Part shown: positions 8,039 through 15,566 of the stretch, piece by piece | How positions within the stretch are numbered: position 1 is the first letter of the stretch | Layout of the letters: each line of letters opens with the position of its first letter | The notes under the pieces: model-generated | Seen by the model: the letters and a program-made list of their open reading frames with translations, nothing else | Told to the model about the DNA's origin: nothing | The model's database searches: none | Assembly: GCA_964537555.1 (NCBI GenBank) | Contig: CAZIAD010000024.1 | Coordinates: forward strand, 1 to 51,712 | DNA length: 51,712 bases | From: CAYRWR01 sp964537555 | Lineage (GTDB): Bacteria; Spirochaetota; Brevinematia; Brevinematales; CAYRWR01 | Direction: 5' to 3' | Position numbers and translations under genes: made by a program

Positions 8039-10363
8039 TTATTCCTCGACCACCACTATTTTGACCCGGCTGCTCAGGTCTTTATGACGGGCTTCGATCC
8101 AGTGTATACCCGGACTGAGCTGCCAGTACAGCTCCTTGCCCTGGCCCAGGGCTGCCCCGTCTATGGTCCAGTGTATGGGTTCCGGGCCCTGGGCGGACAG
8201 GCGTATCATCTGGTGCCGGATATCCATGAGACTGTCGATCTGGTAGGTATCCCCCTGGGAGGGAGAGACTATCAGGAGCGACTGGTCGGCTGGATGGCCT
8301 GTCATCCTGTCTGCCAGGTTGAGCTGGCCCCACTCCCGGTACTCCGGAGGGAGCAGGATCCCTCCCGGCTGATGCCAGCCGCATAGTTCCCGGGGCTCTG
8401 CCCCTGGCGCGAAATACTCCGTGACCGGGCTGCAATATGGCCCGGCGAGATCTCCGGATAAAGAGCAGACCTCCAGTGTGCGAAATCCCCCTTCCGTCTC
8501 TGAAAAAGCGGGGCTGTGGTGATAGCCCTGGTTGTACAGTTCCAGGAGGAGGTCGCGCAGTATAAGCCCCGCCCCCCGGGCTGAGGGCAGGTCCTTCATA
8601 GCCTGGCCGGAAAAATTACCGGTCCATATCCCTATGGTGAGCTCCCCGGTATAGGCTTCCACTGTATTGTCTCTGAAATCCTTGGTAGTACCGGTCTTGA
8701 CGGATACCGGCCAGGGCAGATTAAGGGGTGAGGTAGCCCCGTATGCAGGGGCCTTATACCGAAAGTCCTCCAGCACATGGCTGATGAGCATAGCCGTATG
8801 GGGGCTGAATACCTGCCGGGGCTGACTGGATGGAGGCCGGATCACCTTCCCCTGGGTAGTCACTATATAATCTATAGCCTGTATATCCTTCCACATCCCC
8901 CGGTTGCCCAGGCTCATATAGGCCCGGGTCAGTTCCAGGAGACTGACATCCGCATTTCCCAGGGTCAGGCCCAGGCCATAGTACTGGGGAGAGCGCAGCA
9001 GGGAGTCAAAGCCCAGGTCTTTTAAGGTGCTGAAATACTTTCTGATACCGATCCTATGAGCCAGGTAGACTGCCGGTACATTGTAGGATGAACCCAGGGC
9101 CACTGCCAGGCGGACCGGGCCGTGAAATCTTTCATCATAATTACGGGGAATGTACTTCCCTACCATGGCTGGAAAGTCCGAGGGGATATCCGGCAATATC
9201 GAGGAGAGATGATAATGCCCCGATTCCAGGGCCAGGGCATAGGTAAATGCCTTCATGGAGGACCCGGGCTGACGCTTCATGGTCACCCCGTTTATCTGTC
9301 CATCCTCAGCGTACCAGTCCACCGAGCCCATCATGGACAGTATATCCCCGCTACGGTTATCCAGTATCAGTATGGAGGACTGGCCCGCCATCTTTTCGGT
9401 CAGCTGGGACAGCCTGCCCCGGGCGATACTGAGGCAGCTGCGGTACAGTTCCGCATCCAGGGTAGTATGTAACTCCGCTATGGCCTGGCCCCGGGGCACT
9501 ATCCTGCGGGCCTGTTCCAGGACCCAGAGGCAGAAATGGGGCGCGGTAAAGGACATTTTGGGAGATACTATTTCCAGATGCTGTTCCAGGGACAGCTCGT
9601 AGTATTCCGGGGAAAGTATCCCCTCCTCATAGGCGGACTGGAGCAGGTCACGGGCTCTCTGTTCCAGCACAGCGGTACGGTGATAAATATCATAGAGTGA
9701 GGGCCCCTTGATGAGCTGTATCAGGGCGGCCATTTCCAGATCATTGATGTTTTGTATGTCCTTTCCAAAATAACTGTGGGCGGCCTGGTTAAAGCCCTGA
9801 TTTCTATAGCCCATGAAGATGTGGTTCAGATAATACTCCAGTATATCCTCTTTACTGTAGTGCAGGTCCAGGCGGACAGCCTGAGCCAGCTCCAGGATCT
9901 TGGAAAAAAATGAATTTCTAAAGCGCCCGTTTTTATACTTGACCAGCTGCTGGGTGATAGTAGAGCCCCCGGACAGGGTCTGCCCTGACCTGATATTCTG
10001 CCACAGGGCCCGGGCTATGGCCCTCAGGGAGATCCCGGCGTGCCTGTAAAAATGCCTGTCTTCAGAAAAAAGGACCAGATCTATAAAACGCCCGGGGTAG
10101 CTCTCCAGGGGAAGGGCGTCGATAAAGCCGCTCCGGCCCGGGGTCAGCTCCATGAGGATCTCCCCGCTGCGGTCATAGATCCGCAGGGTCTCCTGTTCGG
10201 CCTGCAAATAGGAGGCTGGATAAGGCCATAGAAAATACATTAAAATAATAAGACTGAGGCTGATACTGAGGATCTCCAGCCAGTGTTTTTTCATGGCCAG
10301 GCTTAATTTCAAAGACCTGATATACGCGATCCGTTTTTGTATTGACTGTATAAATGACCTCAT
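8039..10363 (-). CDS. pbpC: Penicillin-binding protein 1C
   Basis: A bifunctional peptidoglycan synthase of 774 residues. A single membrane anchor (about 30-46) is followed by a glycosyltransferase domain with catalytic Glu101 in SEDRHFYRHAG and the SGGSTITQQLVK motif near 131-142. The transpeptidase domain has SxxK (Ser368 to Lys371), an SSYN motif and KTGTT. The C-terminal 80 or so residues match the beta-rich extension typical of the PBP1C subgroup. The ATG follows AAGGA that overlaps the end of the upstream dehydrogenase gene, so the two are cotranscribed. Its usual partner, a large alpha-2-macroglobulin-like protein, is not in this window. Confidence 0.93.
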   Translation of the reverse strand: MRSFIQSIQKRIAYIRSLKLSLAMKKHWLEILSISLSLIILMYFLWPYPASYLQAEQETLRIYDRSGEILMELTPGRSGFIDALPLESYPGRFIDLVLFSEDRHFYRHAGISLRAIARALWQNIRSGQTLSGGSTITQQLVKYKNGRFRNSFFSKILELAQAVRLDLHYSKEDILEYYLNHIFMGYRNQGFNQAAHSYFGKDIQNINDLEMAALIQLIKGPSLYDIYHRTAVLEQRARDLLQSAYEEGILSPEYYELSLEQHLEIVSPKMSFTAPHFCLWVLEQARRIVPRGQAIAELHTTLDAELYRSCLSIARGRLSQLTEKMAGQSSILILDNRSGDILSMMGSVDWYAEDGQINGVTMKRQPGSSMKAFTYALALESGHYHLSSILPDIPSDFPAMVGKYIPRNYDERFHGPVRLAVALGSSYNVPAVYLAHRIGIRKYFSTLKDLGFDSLLRSPQYYGLGLTLGNADVSLLELTRAYMSLGNRGMWKDIQAIDYIVTTQGKVIRPPSSQPRQVFSPHTAMLISHVLEDFRYKAPAYGATSPLNLPWPVSVKTGTTKDFRDNTVEAYTGELTIGIWTGNFSGQAMKDLPSARGAGLILRDLLLELYNQGYHHSPAFSETEGGFRTLEVCSLSGDLAGPYCSPVTEYFAPGAEPRELCGWHQPGGILLPPEYREWGQLNLADRMTGHPADQSLLIVSPSQGDTYQIDSLMDIRHQMIRLSAQGPEPIHWTIDGAALGQGKELYWQLSPGIHWIEARHKDLSSRVKIVVVEE

Positions 10364-10364
10364 T

Positions 10365-11123
10365 TTATTCCTTAGTGAGGCTGGTCAGCCAGGCCAGCCA
10401 CTTACGGGGAATGATCACAGAGATATAACGGGCCAGGGTCCACATTACCGAGGGCACACAGATCCACTGTTTTCTGCCATAGGCTTTGAGGCTTCGTCTC
10501 ACCACTTTGGCGGGGGTCATCCCTACCGGGAAGAACTGCCGGTGCCCATTGGTAGCTACATTGAGGAACTCGGTCTTTACCGCACCGGGACAAAGGGCCA
10601 TACAGTGTATGCCGGAGGGGCCCAGTTCAGCACTGAGGGCGGTGGACAGACTGATGACATAGGCCTTGGAGGCTGCATATACCGCCATATTGGCAATAGG
10701 TATAAAACCCCCTACTGAAGCCACCTGAATAAATCCGCTGCCCTTATCCATATAGGGGATAGCGTCATAAGTCAGCTCAGTGAGGGCCCGGATATTCAGG
10801 TCCAGCATTCCCAGCTGTTTCTGCTTTTCCCCCTGAGCAAAGTTCCCTACCTGGCCATAGCCGGCATTATTGATAAACAGGACGATATGTACAGATTCTT
10901 TTTTGTATAAAGCTGCCAGCCGGGCTATATCTCCGCTAGTAGTCAGGTCCAGGCCCAGGACCCGTACTTTAGTCTGAGAGATCTCCCGGGACAGGGCCTG
11001 GAGCCGGTCTTTTCTGCGGGCAATGAGCCAGATCTCGTCCAGGCCGGGCCGGCCATCCAGCTGCTTCCCGAATTCCCGTCCTATACCGGCAGACGCCCCG
11101 GTGACCACAGCAATGTTTTTCAT
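10365..11123 (-). CDS. Short-chain dehydrogenase/reductase
   Basis: A classical SDR of 252 residues. The cofactor-binding TGASAGIG lies near residues 8-15, NNAGYG near 85, and the catalytic YxxxK is in YAASKAY. The tail contains a hydrophobic stretch and resembles SDRs acting on lipid or steroid-like substrates, but the substrate cannot be read from sequence. The start overlaps the stop of the DUF4416 gene (ATGA) and has AAGGAG upstream. It lies in a three-gene operon with DUF4416 and pbpC. Confidence 0.88.
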   Translation of the reverse strand: MKNIAVVTGASAGIGREFGKQLDGRPGLDEIWLIARRKDRLQALSREISQTKVRVLGLDLTTSGDIARLAALYKKESVHIVLFINNAGYGQVGNFAQGEKQKQLGMLDLNIRALTELTYDAIPYMDKGSGFIQVASVGGFIPIANMAVYAASKAYVISLSTALSAELGPSGIHCMALCPGAVKTEFLNVATNGHRQFFPVGMTPAKVVRRSLKAYGRKQWICVPSVMWTLARYISVIIPRKWLAWLTSLTKE

Positions 11124-11668
11124 TTGCGGCTCCTTTTTTTCAGGTCCTGGTCTACCTGTCTCATATAGATCTTTCTTATGTCAGCCAGTATCTGCCTGTA
11201 CTTCTCAGTCTGGTAGTCATAATAGGTCCAGGGGTGAGGCTTCCATTGGCCGGCATGATAGTAGAGGGTGATCTCTTCAAATATCCCGTCCCGGATATAG
11301 AGCCTGTGCTGCTGGTTTTTGGTGGTGGCCAGCACAAATTTACCGGGGCTCATGTATCCCGGGTCCAGATTGACCCTGCGCTTGCCGCCCAGGGCATACC
11401 TGTCCTCTATAGCATTAGTAGTGTGCTTTATACTTACCAGATCAGTAGCCTCTATCAATACCTCAAAGCTGTAAAAAGCCCGGTAGATAGGGGTCCCCAT
11501 TTCGTCGTCATAATACCCGGTCTGTTCAAACAGAAATAATTCTCCCTGATAATCCAATGCACCCCACTGCGCCACTAAGTCATGGTGGATTTCATCCATC
11601 AGACTCTGGTCACTGATCAAAAGTGGCATGATCAGTTTACACGCAATATGATCTCCTATAGCTCCCAT
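11120..11668 (-). CDS. DUF4416 family protein
   Basis: A 182-residue protein with the pattern of the uncharacterised DUF4416 family: an N-terminal KLIMPLLIS strand, QTGYYDDEMG, RRVNLDPGYMSPGKFVLATT and a C-terminal PWTYYDYQTEKY. The family is common in spirochaetes and deltaproteobacteria and has no proven function. It is the first gene of the operon with the SDR and pbpC. Its promoter must lie in the 170-base divergent gap shared with the chemotaxis operon. Confidence 0.85.
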   Translation of the reverse strand: MGAIGDHIACKLIMPLLISDQSLMDEIHHDLVAQWGALDYQGELFLFEQTGYYDDEMGTPIYRAFYSFEVLIEATDLVSIKHTTNAIEDRYALGGKRRVNLDPGYMSPGKFVLATTKNQQHRLYIRDGIFEEITLYYHAGQWKPHPWTYYDYQTEKYRQILADIRKIYMRQVDQDLKKRSRK

Positions 11669-11781
11669 AAAACCGCCTTAGACAGTATTTTAGAGAGAAT
11701 ACGCAGCTTATGCAAATATAGTGCTGATTCATTCTCCGGATGAATTTTTCTGCTTTTTTATCCCAGATTCTTTTTAATTGC

Positions 11782-11810
11782 TTGCTCATTCCTGACTTAT
11801 GCTTTATCAT
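11782..11810 (+). promoter_or_regulatory. Candidate promoter of the chemotaxis operon
   Basis: TTGCTC at 11782-11787, a 17-base spacer and TATCAT at 11805-11810, 28 bases before the first gene. The -35 is embedded in TTGCTTGC (11778-11785). The same eight bases precede the second chemotaxis promoter at 15504. Confidence 0.5.
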
Positions 11811-11837
11811 ATTGATTATTAAAAGGATTTAGCAAAC

Positions 11838-12629
11838 ATGACAAAGACCCTTGAATTAAATGTCTCCTTTGACGCTCAGAAGATGTTCAGACTGGATAGC
11901 CTGATCATGGATGAAATAAAATCCTGTGGTTTTGAAAAAGGGGTGATCCGTATCACCGGGCCGGAAGGTATCTTTTTTACTACGCTTGAGTTTGATAAAG
12001 ACCTGGTCTCTGACTTCAGCAAGGCCTATCAGTTTTTTGATAAAAAAATACGTAAAGATCTCGACCCCTATCTCTGTTCCAAACTGCCTGATAATGTGAT
12101 GGAGATACCGGTAAACCTGCATCGGCTCGTGATCGGAGACTGGCAGCAGATCGTCTTCTATACTACCCGCTCGTTTAAATCCATAAACATTCAACTGGAT
12201 TTTTATACTTCAAATAATATCCTGGGACTGGAGTCTATCAATACTACTTCAGAATTACAGACTTTTGATGTGACAGATATCATCGAGCGTACCCTGATGA
12301 ACTCCAATGCGGATAGTGTCACTATGATAGTACCGTCTTCTTCGGTGATATTATACACTCTCAAACCTGAGTATTATGAAAAAATGATTGATATGCTGTT
12401 CACCATCGCCCCCCGTGGTAAAAGGTATAAGCACATACATGGCGATGACCGTAACCGTGTAGGTTACACTCCATTGCGGTCTGCTTTTATTTCACAGGTA
12501 GTGACAGTAGACACCCATAAAGGCTCTCTGGATCTCCAGGGCGAAAGGTTGTATCTCACTGAAATGGATATACAGACCCGAAGAAGAGATATCTATTTTG
12601 AACTTTGGAACAAGGGAGACAAGTCATGA
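11838..12629 (+). CDS. Tandem-duplicated YjbQ (UPF0047)-like protein
   Basis: A 263-residue cytoplasmic protein, twice the length of YjbQ/UPF0047. The C-terminal half (about 140-263) follows the YjbQ pattern: VPSSSVILY in place of the CHTSAS strand, then YKHIHGDDRN at 197-206, LRSAF at 213-217 and LDLQGERLYLTEMD with R-rich VRRR-like strand at 231-256. The N-terminal half contains RLVIGDWQQIVFYTT at 96-110, matching the LGTWQGI motif of YjbQ. Key histidines are replaced in the C-terminal half (CHTSAS and AHIRS positions), and the WQ motif survives only in the N-terminal half. A binding or structural role is therefore more likely than thiamine-phosphate synthase activity. It heads the chemotaxis operon. 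The assignment comes from motif comparison by eye. Confidence 0.5.
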   Translation: MTKTLELNVSFDAQKMFRLDSLIMDEIKSCGFEKGVIRITGPEGIFFTTLEFDKDLVSDFSKAYQFFDKKIRKDLDPYLCSKLPDNVMEIPVNLHRLVIGDWQQIVFYTTRSFKSINIQLDFYTSNNILGLESINTTSELQTFDVTDIIERTLMNSNADSVTMIVPSSSVILYTLKPEYYEKMIDMLFTIAPRGKRYKHIHGDDRNRVGYTPLRSAFISQVVTVDTHKGSLDLQGERLYLTEMDIQTRRRDIYFELWNKGDKS

Positions 12630-13504
12630 CATTTCTGATAAACGGTGAAGCTGCCGATGTGACTTTTACAGAAGAAAAAAATGCAAAGGACCTAATGGAT
12701 TCCTTTATGCAGCAGCTGGATCAGGACCTTATCATTTCCAGCGTATTGATCAATGAAAAATATTATTCATCTGACAGTGAGGACCTGGAACAGATCACTC
12801 TGGATCAGATCCAGACTATCAATATAGAGGTGGCCACTCAGGAAGAAGTCTCGGTCAGCCTCCTGCAGGAATCAAAACAGATGCTGCATAATATTTCTCT
12901 CGATCTGAAAGAAAACGGCTACTCTCATGCCCGTGAATTCGGAGAGATATTTTCCTGGCTCACTGAGACTATCACTACCATCAACCGGATCTCGGTATTT
13001 CCCCTGGCAGAAGCCAAGCTGGTCATATCTACTATCAAGCAGGTCTGGGAATACCTCAACTCTCCGGAACGTGAAGAGACCAAACTGGAATCCCTGGCTT
13101 CGATCATCAGTAACCTGATCATGTACCTGGATTCTATCCAGGCTAAGATCTCCAGCCATTTTGAAATAGGAAAAAAGGACCTTCAGGAAGCTGTAGATTC
13201 AGGCCTGGCCTTACTGCCCCAGATCGCAGAATCTTTTCAACTGGGCAAGGATCAGGAAGCTCTGGGTATGGTACACACTATCATTAATGTACTGGAAAGT
13301 GCCACCTTATATATTAAAAGGATCTTAGCCGATTTCAGCGATGATAAAAAAGAAGAGATCCAGGAATTGTACAATGATATCAATAATCTCCTGGCTGAGA
13401 TCGTAGAGGCATTTGAGAACGGTGATTTTGTACTGATCGGAGACCTCATGGAATATGAGCTGCCTGAAAAGCTACAGTCCTATAAAGAACAGATCCTCTC
13501 ATAG
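12626..13504 (+). CDS. Unknown helical protein of the chemotaxis operon
   Basis: Start chosen at the ATG overlapping the previous stop (ATGA), with AGGGAGA eight bases upstream; an in-frame ATG 21 bases earlier lacks such a site. Of 292 residues, the first 70 alternate short strands and a helix in a ubiquitin- or beta-grasp-like pattern. The remainder is almost entirely amphipathic helix, rich in Glu, Leu and Ile, including a stretch ending NGDFVLIGDLMEYELPEKL. No signal peptide or membrane segment. I recognise no family. Coupling to the YjbQ-like gene and position just before cheR suggest a chemotaxis or motility accessory role. Confidence 0.6.
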   Translation: MTFLINGEAADVTFTEEKNAKDLMDSFMQQLDQDLIISSVLINEKYYSSDSEDLEQITLDQIQTINIEVATQEEVSVSLLQESKQMLHNISLDLKENGYSHAREFGEIFSWLTETITTINRISVFPLAEAKLVISTIKQVWEYLNSPEREETKLESLASIISNLIMYLDSIQAKISSHFEIGKKDLQEAVDSGLALLPQIAESFQLGKDQEALGMVHTIINVLESATLYIKRILADFSDDKKEEIQELYNDINNLLAEIVEAFENGDFVLIGDLMEYELPEKLQSYKEQILS

Positions 13505-13531
13505 ATAAAAGCAGATTAAACAGGAGTATTT

Positions 13532-14362
13532 ATGCCTGCATTAAGCATAGACACTAAACATCTGGATTTAGTAGCCAAGCTGGTATATGATAACAGTGGT
13601 ATAGTGTTTAAAGACTCCAATCTCAGTGTACTCATCTCCCGCTTATCCACTAAGCTCAAAGAAAAAGAAATGGAAGCAGAAAAATATATACAGACTCTAC
13701 AGATCGATAAGGATGAACTCTTATCATTCATAGATTTTGTGACTACTAATTTTACCAGTTTTTTCCGGAATACCCGTCATTTTGATATATTTGAAAATGT
13801 CGTACTCCCCGACCTGGTGGAGAAAAACAAGATCAATAAAAACATCCGAATATGGAGTGCCGGCTCCTCTACCGGCGAAGAGGCCTACACTATTGCTATA
13901 GTGATCCACGAGTTTTTTCAAAAAAAGAAGATAATCATTTCAGACTGGAATATAGAAATAGTGGGATCCGATATCAGCCTGGAAAGCCTGTTTATAGCTA
14001 AAGAAGCCAAATACCCGGAAAGAAGCCTGAAAAAAGTGGACCCCTATTTTGTGCAAAATTATTTTCGGGAAGAAAACGGCGGACAGTACTATAGTGTAAA
14101 CGAAAATATCAGGAAGATGGTCAAATTTGATTTTCACAACCTGATCTATGATGCCAATGTAGACCATGTCGATGTCACCTTCTGCCGTAATGTCCTTATT
14201 TATTTTGACAGTGAAATACAAAGAAAAGTCCTGGAAAAGATCCATAAAGCTATGAAACCCCATTCCTGGCTCTTTATAGGCCATTCAGAAAGCCTGACCG
14301 GCCTTTATGACGGCTTTAAGATACAGAACCTCAAAGAAGGGATAGTCTATGCCAGACAATGA
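13532..14362 (+). CDS. cheR: Chemotaxis protein methyltransferase CheR
   Basis: Methylates glutamates of chemoreceptors with S-adenosylmethionine. The N-terminal helical domain (about 1-80) leads into TTNFTSFFRN near 68-77, the SAM-binding WSAGSSTGEEAYT near 108-120, SDIS, and FCRNVLIYFD with GHSESL near the end. The length, 276 residues, is normal and no C-terminal TPR is present. AGGAG lies five bases before the ATG. It overlaps cheB by 14 bases. No chemoreceptor gene is in this window. Confidence 0.95.
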   Translation: MPALSIDTKHLDLVAKLVYDNSGIVFKDSNLSVLISRLSTKLKEKEMEAEKYIQTLQIDKDELLSFIDFVTTNFTSFFRNTRHFDIFENVVLPDLVEKNKINKNIRIWSAGSSTGEEAYTIAIVIHEFFQKKKIIISDWNIEIVGSDISLESLFIAKEAKYPERSLKKVDPYFVQNYFREENGGQYYSVNENIRKMVKFDFHNLIYDANVDHVDVTFCRNVLIYFDSEIQRKVLEKIHKAMKPHSWLFIGHSESLTGLYDGFKIQNLKEGIVYARQ

Positions 14363-15488
14363 AATCACAGTCATGGTCATAGACGACTCTGTACTGATCC
14401 GGAAATATGTCTCCCAGGTCCTCAGTGAGATCTCAGGGGTCAAAGTAATCGCCACCGCCCCAAATGGAAAAATAGGGCTTAAAAAACTCTATCTCTATCA
14501 GCCTGATTTTATTATCCTGGATATGGAAATGCCTGAGATGAACGGACTGGAGTTTTTAAGATATCTCAATAAACATCCTCAGGATAAAAAAGTCCAGATC
14601 ATCGTCCTGTCCTCTATAGTGAGCACCGGCAACACCATTACTTTTGAAGCTCTGTCTCTGGGTGCCCAGGATTTTATTACTAAACCCCAGGGAAAAGTCT
14701 CGGAAAACCTGGAGTTTTTAAAGACTGAACTGGAACTGAAGATCCGTGGCCTCCACAATTCCTCAGTAAAAAGGACTCTTAATATAACAGCCCCTAAAGC
14801 AGGCCAGGATGAGATCATCGACCCGGCCTGGAAAGATACCCAGACCGAGTATGGCTTGAATAATCTGCGGCCTATCCTGAATGCCAAAAAGATACGGCCC
14901 AAACTGATTGCAATAGGTTCTTCCACAGGAGGCCCTAATGCCATCAGAAAAATACTGGAAAGCCTGGGCCCTATCCCGGTCCCTATGTTAATAGCCCAGC
15001 ATATGCCTCCCGGATTTACCCGGGAATTCGCCAATAATCTGGCTAGTATTTTCAACCGGGAAGTAAAAGAAGCTGTGGAAGGGGAGATCCTGGAAAATGG
15101 AGTCATCTATATCTGCCCTGGTGGTTACCACTCAACTCTGAACCGGCAGCCTCAGGGCCTGAGCCTCTTATGTGATCCCAATGAGATAGAGGGTTTCTTT
15201 TTTAAACCCTCAGTAGATATATTTTTAGGATCTATTTATCAGATCACCGGGCCGGATGTAATAGGCCTGATACTGTCCGGTATGGGAAAAGATGGATCTC
15301 AGGAGTCTGCCCATATGCGAAAAAAGGGTGCCCTTATGATCGCCCAGGACAAAGAGAGCTCGGTAGTATGGGGTATGCCCGGCAGTTCCGTTAAAAACAA
15401 TGGTATAGATATTATTATACCGATTGAGCAAATAGGTGCAGCCCTAAACCAGAGCATACAGGAATATTTTCCTGAAAAAGCGGGCTAA
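14349..15488 (+). CDS. cheB: Protein-glutamate methylesterase CheB
   Basis: Removes receptor methyl groups and deamidates glutamines. The receiver domain (about 1-125) has IDDS at 11-14, phospho-acceptor Asp58 in LDMEMPEMNG and a KP motif. The linker is long, about 60 residues. The esterase domain has the catalytic triad context GSSTGG (Ser192), AQHMPPGFT and GMGKDG. It is cotranscribed with cheR by overlap. The feedback pair CheR/CheB lies upstream of a separate promoter that drives cheA. Confidence 0.95.
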   Translation: MPDNEITVMVIDDSVLIRKYVSQVLSEISGVKVIATAPNGKIGLKKLYLYQPDFIILDMEMPEMNGLEFLRYLNKHPQDKKVQIIVLSSIVSTGNTITFEALSLGAQDFITKPQGKVSENLEFLKTELELKIRGLHNSSVKRTLNITAPKAGQDEIIDPAWKDTQTEYGLNNLRPILNAKKIRPKLIAIGSSTGGPNAIRKILESLGPIPVPMLIAQHMPPGFTREFANNLASIFNREVKEAVEGEILENGVIYICPGGYHSTLNRQPQGLSLLCDPNEIEGFFFKPSVDIFLGSIYQITGPDVIGLILSGMGKDGSQESAHMRKKGALMIAQDKESSVVWGMPGSSVKNNGIDIIIPIEQIGAALNQSIQEYFPEKAG

Positions 15489-15503
15489 TCTTCAATTTAT
15501 TGC

Positions 15504-15532
15504 TTGCATTAATCGATAGAATTACATATACT
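15504..15532 (+). promoter_or_regulatory. Internal promoter for cheA-cheW-cheX-cheY
   Basis: TTGCAT at 15504-15509, a 17-base spacer and TATACT at 15527-15532, close to the sigma-70 consensus. It is 34 bases before the cheA ATG, in the only sizeable gap between cheB and cheA. TTGCTTGC (15500-15507) overlaps the -35 box, as in the promoter at 11782. Confidence 0.65.
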
Positions 15533-15566
15533 AAAGTTAATTATGCTATTCCAACGTGGGGAATTT

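Noticed and set aside
8030..8386. Plus-strand open frame opposite pbpC
   Set aside because: It lies wholly within a well-supported minus-strand gene, has no ribosome binding site and no family pattern. The same applies to the other open frames opposite pbpC.
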